Program-made: the position numbers and the translations under genes | Part shown: positions 25,599-34,208 of the stretch, in pieces | Layout of the letters: every line of letters begins with the position of its first letter | How positions within the stretch are numbered: position 1 is the first letter of the stretch | Notes under the pieces: generated by a model | What the model saw: the letters and a program-made list of their open reading frames with translations, nothing else | What the model was told of the DNA's origin: nothing | Database searches by the model: none | Source of the DNA: Bacteriovoracaceae bacterium | GTDB taxonomy: Bacteria > Bdellovibrionota > Bacteriovoracia > Bacteriovoracales > Bacteriovoracaceae | Direction: 5' to 3' | DNA length: 64,000 nt | NCBI GenBank assembly: GCA_947446575.1 | Contig: CANFHC010000004.1 | Location: forward strand, 1-64,000

Positions 25599-26240
25599 AT
25601 GGCAATAGTACTACTTATAGCTACAAGTAATGATAAAATAATTGAACTTCTACTTTTAGGCAAATGCACACTTGGGCGATCAAGTAGTTGTGATTTACCA
25701 ATAGATGACAAACAAATGAGTGGTAAGCATGGCTCTTTTGAGATTACTTCAAATGGAGCCGTGTTTTATACAGACCACAGTTCTACAAATGGCTCTTTTC
25801 TCAATAATAACGTAATCCAAAAAACTCAAATCAAGATTAATGATAAATTGCGCATTGGTAATACGATTATATGCATAGATGAACAAAGACTTACTAGCAA
25901 AGAAAGATTGATTATTGGAAAGAGTAATGTTGGCTCAAGTGATTTAACGATGGCGATGCCTGCACACGAAGAATCTAAATCATTTGTAAATGGCTTAAAA
26001 AGCAGAGGAGATGCTAAGGTTAAAGAAGCTAAAGAAGCTAAAGAAGCTAAAGAAGCTCAACATGACAATGCAAAAGACAGTACAACATTTAAGAAATCAA
26101 TCATGCTCAACAAGGACTTGAAAAAGAAAACTCCTAAGTCCAATTGGGTCGTAAATGAAAAAGAAAAACTTATTGAACAAGAAGAAAGTTCTGGAAATAC
26201 TAAGCTTTTAAAACTAGATATCTCTAAAAAAGTAAAATAA
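25599..26240 (+). CDS. FHA-domain protein with a Lys-Glu-Ala repeat tail
   Basis: The N-terminal 90 residues form a forkhead-associated domain, which binds phosphothreonine peptides. The key motifs are GRSSSCDLPIDD, SGKHGSFEI and SSTNGSFLN, with the Arg, Ser, His and Asn that contact the phosphopeptide all kept. The remaining 120 residues are charged and probably disordered, with a fourfold KEA repeat encoded by exact nine-base repeats. No Ser/Thr kinase is encoded nearby. The gene is convergent with the cobalamin adenosyltransferase, only one base apart. Confidence 0.85.
   Translation: MAIVLLIATSNDKIIELLLLGKCTLGRSSSCDLPIDDKQMSGKHGSFEITSNGAVFYTDHSSTNGSFLNNNVIQKTQIKINDKLRIGNTIICIDEQRLTSKERLIIGKSNVGSSDLTMAMPAHEESKSFVNGLKSRGDAKVKEAKEAKEAKEAQHDNAKDSTTFKKSIMLNKDLKKKTPKSNWVVNEKEKLIEQEESSGNTKLLKLDISKKVK
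26022..26057 (+). repeat. Four exact tandem copies of a 9-base unit inside the FHA gene
   Basis: The unit AAAGAAGCT occurs four times without change (26022, 26031, 26040, 26049). Each copy encodes Lys-Glu-Ala, so slippage would change linker length without shifting the frame. Confidence 0.95.
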
Positions 26241-26241
26241 C

Positions 26242-26811
26242 TTATTCCCTAACGGGAATCCAGTTAATCTCGCTAACCTTTTTTTTCCAATTTAGATATC
26301 TAGACAAAATAAAAAAATAATCCGATATACGATTCATGAACCTCAATGCGCTCTCTGGCACTTCTCCGGGTTCATGATTTTCAAAATCAACCATCTGTCG
26401 TTCTACTCTTCTTGCGACTGTTCTACAAACATGAAAAGCAGATGCTTCAATTGTTCCACCTGGCAAAACAAAACTTCTTAGTTCCGGCAAAGTGCTATCC
26501 ATTTTATCTATTTCAACTTCTATTTTTTTAATAAAATATTCTTTAATCTGAGGAAGTTTAAATTGCATACGCTTTTCTTTTTCACAAGCCAGATTGCTCC
26601 CTAGATCAAAAAGTGCTGATTGTATTTCATGCAAAAAAGAAATATCAACATTTTTGTCTAAATGAGAAATACCCAAACCAATAAACGAGTTTAATTCATC
26701 TACTTCTCCATACAGATGAATACGTAAGTCACTTTTTTTAATGCGAGTCCCACCAACTAAGCCGGTAGTCCCCAGATCCCCTGTGCGCGTATATACAGCT
26801 GCTTTTTTCAT
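26242..26811 (-). CDS. Cob(I)alamin adenosyltransferase, PduO/MMAB type
   Basis: The enzyme transfers adenosine from ATP to reduced cobalamin to make coenzyme B12. The 189-residue protein begins with the family's ATP-binding signature YTRTGDLGTTGLVGGTR, followed by GEVDELNSFIG. Its C-terminal segment RFMNRISDYFFILSRYLN matches the conserved RLSD-type motif. The gene follows icmF with a one-base overlap on the same strand, so the cofactor maker and its client mutase are made together. Confidence 0.93.
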   Translation of the reverse strand: MKKAAVYTRTGDLGTTGLVGGTRIKKSDLRIHLYGEVDELNSFIGLGISHLDKNVDISFLHEIQSALFDLGSNLACEKEKRMQFKLPQIKEYFIKKIEVEIDKMDSTLPELRSFVLPGGTIEASAFHVCRTVARRVERQMVDFENHEPGEVPESALRFMNRISDYFFILSRYLNWKKKVSEINWIPVRE

Positions 26812-29800
26812 TACATATTCCTTCTGTATTTACCACCAACTTCATAGAGAAGGTTAGTGATTTGGCCAAGGCTTGCAAAGTTGACAGTATTTAGAAGTTC
26901 TTCAAAAATATTTTCGTTATTTAATGCAACTTCTTTCAATCGTTTTAAGGCGGCTTCAGATTTATCTTTGTTTCTATCTTTAAATTTATTCAAGCGATTA
27001 ATTTGATCCATTTTCTCATCATCGGTACAACGGGAAATTTCAATTTCTTTCGCCATTTGTTCTTTAATATTTGGAGCAATGTATGTGTTTACTCCAATAA
27101 TTGGGAACTCGCCTGTATCTTTAAGTGTTTCATAATAAAGTGATTCTTCCTGAATTTTGGAGCGCTGATACATTGATTCCATTGCACCTAAAACGCCCCC
27201 TTTATCTGAAATATTTTCAAATTCACGTAGAACTTGCTCTTCTACTATGGCCGCAAGTTCTTCAACAATATATGCACCTTGAACTGGGTTATCAGTCTTG
27301 TTCATTCCGAATTCACGATTAATAATCATTTGAATTGCCATAGCTCTTCTTACAGATTCTTCAGTGGGTGTTGTTATCGCTTCATCATACGCATTGGTGT
27401 GAAGAGAATTACAATTATCAGACAAAGCAAGAAATGCTTGCAGGGTTGTTCTGATATCATTGAAATCTATTTCTTGAGCATGCAGAGATCTTCCAGAAGT
27501 TTGCACGTGATATTTGAACTGTTGAGATTTTTCGTTGGCTCCGTATTTATCTCTTAATGTCACAGCCCAAATTTTTCTCGCCACTCTTCCCATGACTGTA
27601 TATTCAGGGTCTAATCCATTTGAGAAAAAGTAAGAGAGATTTCCGGAGAAATCATCAATTTTCATTCCGCGACTTAAATAGTATTCAACAAAGGTAAAAC
27701 CGTTTGAAAGCGTAAAGGCCATTTGAGAAATGGGATTCGCACCAGCTTCAGCAATATGGTAACCAGAAATAGAAACAGAATAATAATTTTTAATTGCATT
27801 TTTACAAAAATGTTCTTGGATATCGCCCATCATTTTAAGAGCAAATTCCAAAGAGAAAATGCATGTATTTTGAGCTTGGTCTTCTTTTAAAATATCTGCT
27901 TGAACTGTCCCGCGCACTTGTTTCATAACAGCGACACGTTTTTCATGGTTCCAAAAATCGTCTCCTTTTAGTACTTGCTTCATCGCTGTGTTCATATAGA
28001 GCGCAAGTATAATTGGAGCAGGTCCATTGATTGTCATTGATACAGAAGTCATTGGATCGATAAGACTGAAGCCTTTATATAAATCTTCCATGTCATCAAG
28101 GGTTGCTATTGAAACTCCCGCTTCACCGATTTTACCAAAAATATCTGGACGCTTATCAGGATCTTCTCCATAAAGAGTTACTGAGTCAAAAGCGGTTGAA
28201 AGTCTTTTAGCATTATCGTCTTTGGATAAATAATGAAATCTCTTATTCGTTCTAAGTGGTCCGCCTTCTCCGGCAAACATTCTTTTTGGATCTTCATCTG
28301 CTCTTTTAAATGGAAAAATTCCAGCAGCAAATGGAAAATGGCCAGGAAGATTTGAATCTTTTATAAAGCGGTATTTCTCATTCAGTGAGTGAAAAGTTGG
28401 ATAAGCAACTTTTGAAATTTCATTGTGAGAAAGAGATGTGTATTTAGTTTTAACTTTAATTTCTTTTCCGCGAACGAAATAAGAAAAAGTTCCAGTTTCA
28501 TATTGAGCAATCGTTTCTTCAAAGGTTTTTAATTCAGAAAAAACTGATTCAGGCATCGAAGCTTTAACTTCATTAAGTTTTGCCTCAACGTCCTTATTAC
28601 CTTTTAAGAGATTAGAAGTGATTAAAAGTGCTTCGTAGTCTTTTAATCTTTCTGCATTCTCAATAGCCTTTTGATTATATTCACGAACTGTTCCCGAAAT
28701 ATCTCGTAAGTAAAGTGAACGCTCAGGAGCAATAATGCTCTTTTTTTCTTTTGGTGCTTTTTCCTTTTTAAGTAAATCAATATTGTCAGTTTTAACATTC
28801 ATTGCTTTTGCAATGTCATAGAAAAGTGCATTCACACCTACATCATTAAACTGACTGGCCATTGTTCCATAAATTGGAAGTTGATCATCTTCAGGAGCTC
28901 CCGGATGACCGGCGAATTGACTATGATTTCTTCTCCACTGCTTTCTAATATCTCTAAGGGAATCTTCTGATCTGGGCTTTTCAAATTTATTGAGAACGAT
29001 AAAATTTGCAGCTTCTAGCATTTCAATTTTTTCTAGTTGAGTCGCAGCTCCATACTCTGGAGTCATAACATAAATGCACTTGTCTGCAACTTTCGTAATT
29101 TCATCAGACGCCTGACCAATTCCCGAAGTCTCGACTAAGATCAAATCAAAGTCTTGAGATTTTAGGAATGAAACTACGTCTTTAATATGAGGAGAGAGTT
29201 CTGTATTTGAATTCCTTGTTGCCAATGATCTGATATAAAAATTATCAAAACTCGCACTTCCTAAACGAATTCGATCTCCCAACAACGCGCCAGAAGTTTT
29301 CTTTTTTGTCGGGTCAACTGAAATTAGTGCAATTTTGCATTCTGGTGAATGACGATAAAAGCGAAGTAACAATTCATCGATTAAAGATGATTTTCCAGCT
29401 CCGCCGGTTCCAGTAATTCCTAAAACGGGCACACTGCCCGGAGTAAACTTAACAGGAATTTCACCATTGTCTTCAATGGCAGTAATTATTTTAGAAAGTT
29501 GTCTCTTATCTAATTTTTTTACATCGAATTTCGAAAAATCTACCCCCGTTAACGTTGAATCATTAGCCTTCTCGATCATGTCATCAATAATTCCATTAAG
29601 CCCAATTTCCATCCCATCTTGTGGAGAATAAATTCTCGTAATTCCTCTTTGGTGAAGTGTTTTAATTTCACTAGGAGTGATAACACCTCCGCCTCCACCA
29701 AAAATTTTTACATTATGAGCGCCAGCTTCATTAAGCAGTTCGCGAATATAAGTAAAGTACTCCATATGACCGCCCTGATATGAGCTTAATGCCACTCCTT

Positions 29801-29966
29801 GGACGTCTTCTTGTATAACAGCATCAACAACTTCTTGAGCAGAACGGTTATGACCCAAATGGATAACCTCAACGCCTTTAGATTGAAGCATTCTTCGCAT
29901 AATATTGACGGAAACATCGTGCCCATCAAAGAGGCTTGCTGCTGTGACAAATCGTAGTTTTTTCAT
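26811..29966 (-). CDS. icmF: Fused isobutyryl-CoA mutase IcmF
   Basis: IcmF interconverts isobutyryl-CoA and n-butyryl-CoA (related acyl-CoAs are possible) using adenosylcobalamin. The 1051 residues contain three parts. First is a B12-binding domain with FDGHD (ligand His16), the SSYQGGH region and GGGGG near residue 100. Second is a MeaB-type G-protein chaperone domain with Walker A GTGGAGKSS at 186-194, DPTKKKTSGALLGDRIR, ETSGIGQ and NKFEKP. Third is the mutase domain with FPFKRADEDPKRMFAGEGGP, STAFDSVTLYGEDPD and TVQADILKEDQAQNTCIFS. The Phe in the first mutase block, rather than the Tyr of methylmalonyl-CoA mutase, supports isobutyryl-CoA specificity. The order of the three domains is typical of IcmF. 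ETF and an acyl-CoA dehydrogenase elsewhere in the window could process its products. Confidence 0.96.
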   Translation of the reverse strand: MKKLRFVTAASLFDGHDVSVNIMRRMLQSKGVEVIHLGHNRSAQEVVDAVIQEDVQGVALSSYQGGHMEYFTYIRELLNEAGAHNVKIFGGGGGVITPSEIKTLHQRGITRIYSPQDGMEIGLNGIIDDMIEKANDSTLTGVDFSKFDVKKLDKRQLSKIITAIEDNGEIPVKFTPGSVPVLGITGTGGAGKSSLIDELLLRFYRHSPECKIALISVDPTKKKTSGALLGDRIRLGSASFDNFYIRSLATRNSNTELSPHIKDVVSFLKSQDFDLILVETSGIGQASDEITKVADKCIYVMTPEYGAATQLEKIEMLEAANFIVLNKFEKPRSEDSLRDIRKQWRRNHSQFAGHPGAPEDDQLPIYGTMASQFNDVGVNALFYDIAKAMNVKTDNIDLLKKEKAPKEKKSIIAPERSLYLRDISGTVREYNQKAIENAERLKDYEALLITSNLLKGNKDVEAKLNEVKASMPESVFSELKTFEETIAQYETGTFSYFVRGKEIKVKTKYTSLSHNEISKVAYPTFHSLNEKYRFIKDSNLPGHFPFAAGIFPFKRADEDPKRMFAGEGGPLRTNKRFHYLSKDDNAKRLSTAFDSVTLYGEDPDKRPDIFGKIGEAGVSIATLDDMEDLYKGFSLIDPMTSVSMTINGPAPIILALYMNTAMKQVLKGDDFWNHEKRVAVMKQVRGTVQADILKEDQAQNTCIFSLEFALKMMGDIQEHFCKNAIKNYYSVSISGYHIAEAGANPISQMAFTLSNGFTFVEYYLSRGMKIDDFSGNLSYFFSNGLDPEYTVMGRVARKIWAVTLRDKYGANEKSQQFKYHVQTSGRSLHAQEIDFNDIRTTLQAFLALSDNCNSLHTNAYDEAITTPTEESVRRAMAIQMIINREFGMNKTDNPVQGAYIVEELAAIVEEQVLREFENISDKGGVLGAMESMYQRSKIQEESLYYETLKDTGEFPIIGVNTYIAPNIKEQMAKEIEISRCTDDEKMDQINRLNKFKDRNKDKSEAALKRLKEVALNNENIFEELLNTVNFASLGQITNLLYEVGGKYRRNM

Positions 29967-30026
29967 AAGAGATCCATATTTTTGAGTGGATAATAAACCT
30001 AAACACTTTAATTCCTAGTAAATCTA

Positions 30027-30056
30027 TTAGCAAGAAAAGGTGTTCTAGGTTATAAT
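30027..30056 (+). promoter_or_regulatory. Promoter upstream of the ferredoxin gene
   Basis: TATAAT at 30051-30056 is a perfect -10 box. TTAGCA at 30027-30032 is a 4/6 match to -35, with an 18-base spacer. The start site would be near 30063, giving a leader of about 70 bases. Confidence 0.5.
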
Positions 30057-30136
30057 TAGCTCTAGTTATTAACACAGTTTTAATGAATTTGGTTTGCCAT
30101 AAGCACTAATAAGCGGCGCCAAAAAAGAGTCTGAAG

Positions 30137-30553
30137 ATGACGACTGAAAATCAAACAAAAAATGAAGAAGCCGAAGAGACAATAATTGTCGAAAACCCTT
30201 TTCATGCTGCTCGCTTGAAACCAAAGCGCAAAGGGAAGAAACCACCCAAATTATTGGCCGTGGTTCACCAATCTGGTTGCACAGGCTGCGAAATATGTAT
30301 TCAAGGCTGCCCTGTCGATTCAATTGAGCTTGTGCCTGGGCCAAACCCAGAAAATCCTCAATTTCAACAAACAGTTGAAATTGATCTGGCTCGTTGTATT
30401 GGATGCCAAAATTGTTCTCAAGATTGCCCTTGGGAGACGATTATGATGTATGAGCATGACGATGCTTTTACTGCTTGGTCACATGAAACACTGTTTTCGG
30501 AATTGTACACTGAAGAAAAAAAGATCGAAGAATTAAAAAAAGTTAACGAATAA
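30137..30553 (+). CDS. Ferredoxin with two [4Fe-4S] sites
   Basis: This 138-residue protein is a small electron carrier. Two full cluster motifs are visible, CTGCEICIQGCP and CIGCQNCSQDCP, separated by a PGPNPENPQF loop. A 45-residue basic, Pro/Lys-rich N-terminal extension and an acidic C-terminal helix surround the ferredoxin core, so it is longer than a minimal 2x[4Fe-4S] protein. The redox partner is not evident. It stands alone between divergent icmF and a convergent lipoprotein gene and ends at a strong terminator. Confidence 0.9.
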   Translation: MTTENQTKNEEAEETIIVENPFHAARLKPKRKGKKPPKLLAVVHQSGCTGCEICIQGCPVDSIELVPGPNPENPQFQQTVEIDLARCIGCQNCSQDCPWETIMMYEHDDAFTAWSHETLFSELYTEEKKIEELKKVNE

Positions 30554-30559
30554 AAAAAT

Positions 30560-30584
30560 AAGCCCTCTAAACGAGGGCTTTTTT
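30560..30584. terminator. Bidirectional terminator after the ferredoxin gene
   Basis: AAGCCCTC (30560-30567) pairs with GAGGGCTT (30573-30580) around TAAAC, followed by further T residues and preceded by an A-run. It serves both convergent genes. Confidence 0.9.
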
Positions 30585-30592
30585 CTTAGCTC

Positions 30593-31261
30593 TTATCTAC
30601 ATTCACCATAATAATCTGTAATTCTATTTGAATCTGTATCTGTTCCAGTAAATGAAGCTAATACTGATTTATTTTCAACATCTAAAAGATCTGCACTTAA
30701 ATTTCTTTCTATGTAACGGTTATGATATTCAACAAAACGAGTTCCTGGGAAAGTAACTAGCACATCCCTACAAACAATATCGCAATATGGAGGAATTCCT
30801 GGACGTCCAGGAGCTGGTGCTGTTCCACCTGAACAAATCTTGTCACAATGATTTTCCGTTCTTTGAATCGAGCATTCTTCAATTGTTCTAACCTGAGCCG
30901 ATAATGTTACATTAGTTTCAATTCGTCCTGATAGATCGAAAGGTTGAGAAATCTCACTTCCACGAATAATAATATTTCCGTTTGTTGGAATTGAAAAATC
31001 AGTTTCTTTTTTAATAGGAATTAAAATATCTGCCGATCCTTCTTTGTCTGATTTTAATTTCAAAGTAAAACTCTGAGCATTGTTTACTTTGATATTTGCT
31101 TGATAATTACCTGGTTGAATGGCAACCGATTTCATCTGAAGATTTAAAAATCCGCCTCTTTTTTTAGCATTGAGAACCTGACTTACATTTAGACGACCTT
31201 CAAGATTTACGCAAGAAACAGTCATTAAAGAAAGGGCCAATAAGGCGATTACGTTTTTCAT
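30593..31261 (-). CDS. Cys-containing lipoprotein of unknown function
   Basis: The ATG at 31261, with GGAG six bases upstream, gives a 222-residue lipoprotein (signal IALLALSLMTVSC, Cys about residue 17). The first half resembles a beta-rich fold (QPGNYQANIKVNNAQSFTL and following strands). The middle holds a cluster of Cys (EECS, HCDKICSGG, YCDIVCRD) that could form disulphides or bind metal, with a Pro-rich APGRPGIPP between them. No family is recognised. It is followed by the terminator shared with the ferredoxin gene and stands apart from the lgt gene upstream by about 160 bases. Confidence 0.7.
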   Translation of the reverse strand: MKNVIALLALSLMTVSCVNLEGRLNVSQVLNAKKRGGFLNLQMKSVAIQPGNYQANIKVNNAQSFTLKLKSDKEGSADILIPIKKETDFSIPTNGNIIIRGSEISQPFDLSGRIETNVTLSAQVRTIEECSIQRTENHCDKICSGGTAPAPGRPGIPPYCDIVCRDVLVTFPGTRFVEYHNRYIERNLSADLLDVENKSVLASFTGTDTDSNRITDYYGECR

Positions 31262-31424
31262 TTGAGACTCCATTTCGGGGCATTGATTGACGACTTATAA
31301 CATACTAAGAATTTTTTAGGGCAGGCGTATATTTTTTACAGGACCACTCTAAACGTTACACGACTTTAGGTGATGACTTCAAATGGATGTATTTTGGAAA
31401 TTTAAGGGGCTTTTGATAATGCTT

Positions 31425-32168
31425 TTATTTTTTGCCTTCTTTTCCGCGAATTAATTTTACCATTAACGCTGTTATTAAAAGGCCAATTGAAATAAATTGA
31501 GATGTAGACATTGAAAGCCAGTAGATGCCACGAATTTCATCACCTCTAAAGAGTTCAACTATAAAACGAATTATCGAATAATAAATTAAGTAATTAGTTA
31601 CAACGTAAAGATTTTGTTTTCTACTTTGCACCCACTTAAGACTGAAGTATCCCAAAATTAAGAGCGAAAAAGCCTCATAAAGCTGAACTGGATGACGGTA
31701 TTCACCATCCATAAAAACTTTCCACGGTAAATCGCATTGAGATCCATAACAGCAACCTGTAAAAAAACAACCGATTCGACCGACAGCATGACCAAAAATG
31801 AGGCCAGGAACTAATAAATAGCTTTCTTCAAAATTAAATTTTTTAAGCCAGAGAGAATATATTACATAAAAGACCAAACCAAAAATTAATCCGCCATAAA
31901 AAACAAAACCACCACCTAGCCAAAAATAATCAGCATAGATGTATTGGTAAACTTTATGTTTAGACGAAAATAAAAGAAAAAAAACTTTGGCTCCAAGCCA
32001 AGATGTTATAAATATACCGATGAAAAGTTTTAAAAGTCCCGTTGCATCTTGATGGTTTTTTTCAAATAAGAATTGAGTTAAATAAAACCCAACTCCCCAA
32101 GCTAACCCCATGAAGAGAGGATATGAAAAAAGAGTAAAATATTCTGATCTAAATAGTACCGGTAGCAC
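31425..32168 (-). CDS. lgt: Prolipoprotein diacylglyceryl transferase
   Basis: Lgt attaches diacylglycerol to the lipobox Cys of prolipoproteins in the inner membrane. The 247-residue, seven-helix-like protein has the family core: HAVGRIGCFFTGCCYGS, then RHPVQLYEA, and RFIVELFRGD near the C-terminus. Compared with E. coli Lgt as I recall it, the His before GG is Tyr (FYGGLIFG), and the GRLGN and GE positions are Cys. This GCCYG variant is familiar from other non-enteric lineages, so I read it as a subfamily rather than a defect. Its start overlaps lspA by 20 bases. Confidence 0.88.
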   Translation of the reverse strand: MLPVLFRSEYFTLFSYPLFMGLAWGVGFYLTQFLFEKNHQDATGLLKLFIGIFITSWLGAKVFFLLFSSKHKVYQYIYADYFWLGGGFVFYGGLIFGLVFYVIYSLWLKKFNFEESYLLVPGLIFGHAVGRIGCFFTGCCYGSQCDLPWKVFMDGEYRHPVQLYEAFSLLILGYFSLKWVQSRKQNLYVVTNYLIYYSIIRFIVELFRGDEIRGIYWLSMSTSQFISIGLLITALMVKLIRGKEGKK

Positions 32169-32652
32169 TATCTTCTTTTTTCTTACTAAAAAATAAGAGT
32201 TCTACTATTAAAATAATTGCAGCAATCGTAATTGAACTATCTGCAATATTGAAGGCTGCAAAATGGTGAGTCCCTATAAAAAAGTCGAAAAAATCGACAA
32301 CATAATTCATGCTGAAACGGTCTATTAGATTTCCGACTGCACCTGCAAAAATTAAACTATAGGCTAAGCAGTTCCAAAAATTTTTATTTCTCGTTATCCA
32401 AACTGCATAGATTAATCCAAAACAGGCAAGGACTGGTAAAACGAAAAAAAATGGGATCCTGATAATTCCTGGGGAATTTGCTCCCATTCCAAAAGCAGCA
32501 CCGGGATTTCGTACATACGTTAAATGGAAAAAATCTTTCACAATTGGAATTGATTCACCCAAAAAAAACTTTTGTTGAACAATTCCCTTCGTAATTTGAT
32601 CGACGATAATTATCGTTGCGATCAACACACACATCTTAAAAAATCTATTCAT
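32149..32652 (-). CDS. lspA: Lipoprotein signal peptidase LspA
   Basis: LspA is the aspartic protease that removes signal peptides from diacylated prolipoproteins. The 167-residue, four-helix protein shows the conserved VRNPGAAFG motif and GNLIDRF, with the two catalytic Asp in VVDFFDF and FNIADSSI. Length matches the family. It overlaps lgt, so the two consecutive steps of lipoprotein maturation are encoded together. Unusually, the pair follows a two-component regulator gene after only seven bases. Confidence 0.95.
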   Translation of the reverse strand: MNRFFKMCVLIATIIIVDQITKGIVQQKFFLGESIPIVKDFFHLTYVRNPGAAFGMGANSPGIIRIPFFFVLPVLACFGLIYAVWITRNKNFWNCLAYSLIFAGAVGNLIDRFSMNYVVDFFDFFIGTHHFAAFNIADSSITIAAIILIVELLFFSKKKEDSATGTI

Positions 32653-32659
32653 ATTTCTC

Positions 32660-34156
32660 TTAACCGTTTATGTAATCTTTTGCATGAATCTCATATTTTT
32701 CAATCTTACGTAGCAAAGTCTTTTTAGGTATATTTGCTTTTAATGCCGTTTGATTTATTTTTCCGCGGTTTTGCTTCAAGGCCCAAACAATAAATTCTTT
32801 TTCAAAAAGATCTTTGGCAACTTGGAAATCCATTACCATTTCTTTAGAATTTAAAACATTATTAAATGAGAATCCTTCGATCGCTCGAACGTCTTCATCA
32901 CTCTTCATATCAAAAATAGAGTCTTGAATTCCTTCTACATCAATCATTAGCTCTGAATTTTCTTCAGGCTCTGGAACTTTTGTAGCAGAAGTTAATTTTA
33001 AATTCGAAGGCAACGAAGGCGCTTGAATCATGTCTGAGGATTCAATGATAAAAGCATGCTCGATAACATTTCGAAGTTCTCGAATGTTTCCTGGCCATGA
33101 GAAATTCACTAAAAGATTTTTAGCTTCCTCACTCACGCCTTTAATATTAAGTGCATGAACGTTATTAAAATATTTTATGTAGTATTCAACTAGGTGAGGA
33201 ATATCGCTTTTTCTTTCACGAAGTGGTGGAAGATAAACTGGTAAAACATTTAATCGGTAGAATAAATCTTCTCTAAATGTTCCATCTGCGATCATTTTTT
33301 CAAAAGGCTTATGTGAAGCTGCGATCACACGCACATCAACCTTGATGTCGCGATTTGACCCAATTGGTGTAAAGGTTTTTTCTTGAAGAACTCGCAAAAG
33401 TTTTACCTGCATCGTAGGACTTACGTCTCCGATCTCGTCTAAGAAAAGTGTTCCCCCGTCAGCGTATTGAAACTTACCAAGCTTTCTTTCAGATGCCCCT
33501 GTAAAGGCTCCTTTCTCATGACCAAATAATTCAGATTCGATTAAATTTTCTGGAACTGCTGCCAAGTTGATTGTTACAAACTTGGCATCTTTTCTAGGAC
33601 CATTATAATGAATTGCGCGAGCAACAAGTTCTTTTCCTGTACCAGACTCACCACGAATTAAAACTGGGGTATTAACTTTTGCCAGTTTATCGATAACGTT
33701 GAAAACTTTTTGCATGACATGTGACTCACCAACAAATTGGTCATCACCGCCGAGAGATAATCTTGGCGAAGAAAATAAAGACGTCTCAACAAGTGAGCGG
33801 GCCTTAAGAGCTCTTTTAATTAAAGCTACTAAGTTATCTGAAGAGATTGGTTTTTCTAAATAATTGTATGCACCTTCTTTAACAACTTTAACGGCATCAC
33901 TTACATTTGAATAAGCCGTTAATATAATCACGATAACAGACGGGTCAACTTTTTTGATTTCAGTTAGAGCTGAAATACCATCCATCTCTGGCATGTTAAC
34001 GTCCATAACAACCAGGTCGTATTTTTCTTTGTAAACTGCATGCAGAGCTTCTTTACCATTATTGGCAACATCTACAGAAAAATTATGATAGAGCAGGGCC
34101 TCTTTAACAGAGTTCTGTAAAACTTTATCATCATCTACAACAAGGACTCGATGCAT
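32660..34156 (-). CDS. NtrC-family sigma-54-dependent response regulator
   Basis: The 498-residue regulator has a receiver domain with phospho-acceptor Asp52 in VVMDVNMPEMDG. An AAA+ domain follows with GESGTGKELVARAIH, the sigma-54 contact loop ELFGHEKGAFTGA and FLDEIGDVSPTMQVKLLRVL, then the sensor region FYRLNVLPVYLPPLRER. After a linker of about 60 acidic residues, a Fis-type helix-turn-helix ends the protein (KINQTALKANIPKKTLLRKI). It must activate sigma-54 promoters. Its partner kinase gene lies directly upstream, and lspA-lgt lie directly downstream on the same strand. Confidence 0.95.
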   Translation of the reverse strand: MHRVLVVDDDKVLQNSVKEALLYHNFSVDVANNGKEALHAVYKEKYDLVVMDVNMPEMDGISALTEIKKVDPSVIVIILTAYSNVSDAVKVVKEGAYNYLEKPISSDNLVALIKRALKARSLVETSLFSSPRLSLGGDDQFVGESHVMQKVFNVIDKLAKVNTPVLIRGESGTGKELVARAIHYNGPRKDAKFVTINLAAVPENLIESELFGHEKGAFTGASERKLGKFQYADGGTLFLDEIGDVSPTMQVKLLRVLQEKTFTPIGSNRDIKVDVRVIAASHKPFEKMIADGTFREDLFYRLNVLPVYLPPLRERKSDIPHLVEYYIKYFNNVHALNIKGVSEEAKNLLVNFSWPGNIRELRNVIEHAFIIESSDMIQAPSLPSNLKLTSATKVPEPEENSELMIDVEGIQDSIFDMKSDEDVRAIEGFSFNNVLNSKEMVMDFQVAKDLFEKEFIVWALKQNRGKINQTALKANIPKKTLLRKIEKYEIHAKDYING

Positions 34157-34208
34157 ACGTATCTCCTAGCAATATTGCTATTTAGTTTGCTTCTCTATTA
34201 GTTTACTA

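Noticed and set aside
26022-26057. Repeats as a CRISPR array
   Set aside because: They are contiguous 9-base coding repeats without spacers, inside a protein gene.
30069-30344. Minus-strand 91-codon frame opposite the ferredoxin gene
   Set aside because: It is out of frame with the clear two-cluster ferredoxin on the plus strand and has no ribosome site or domain.
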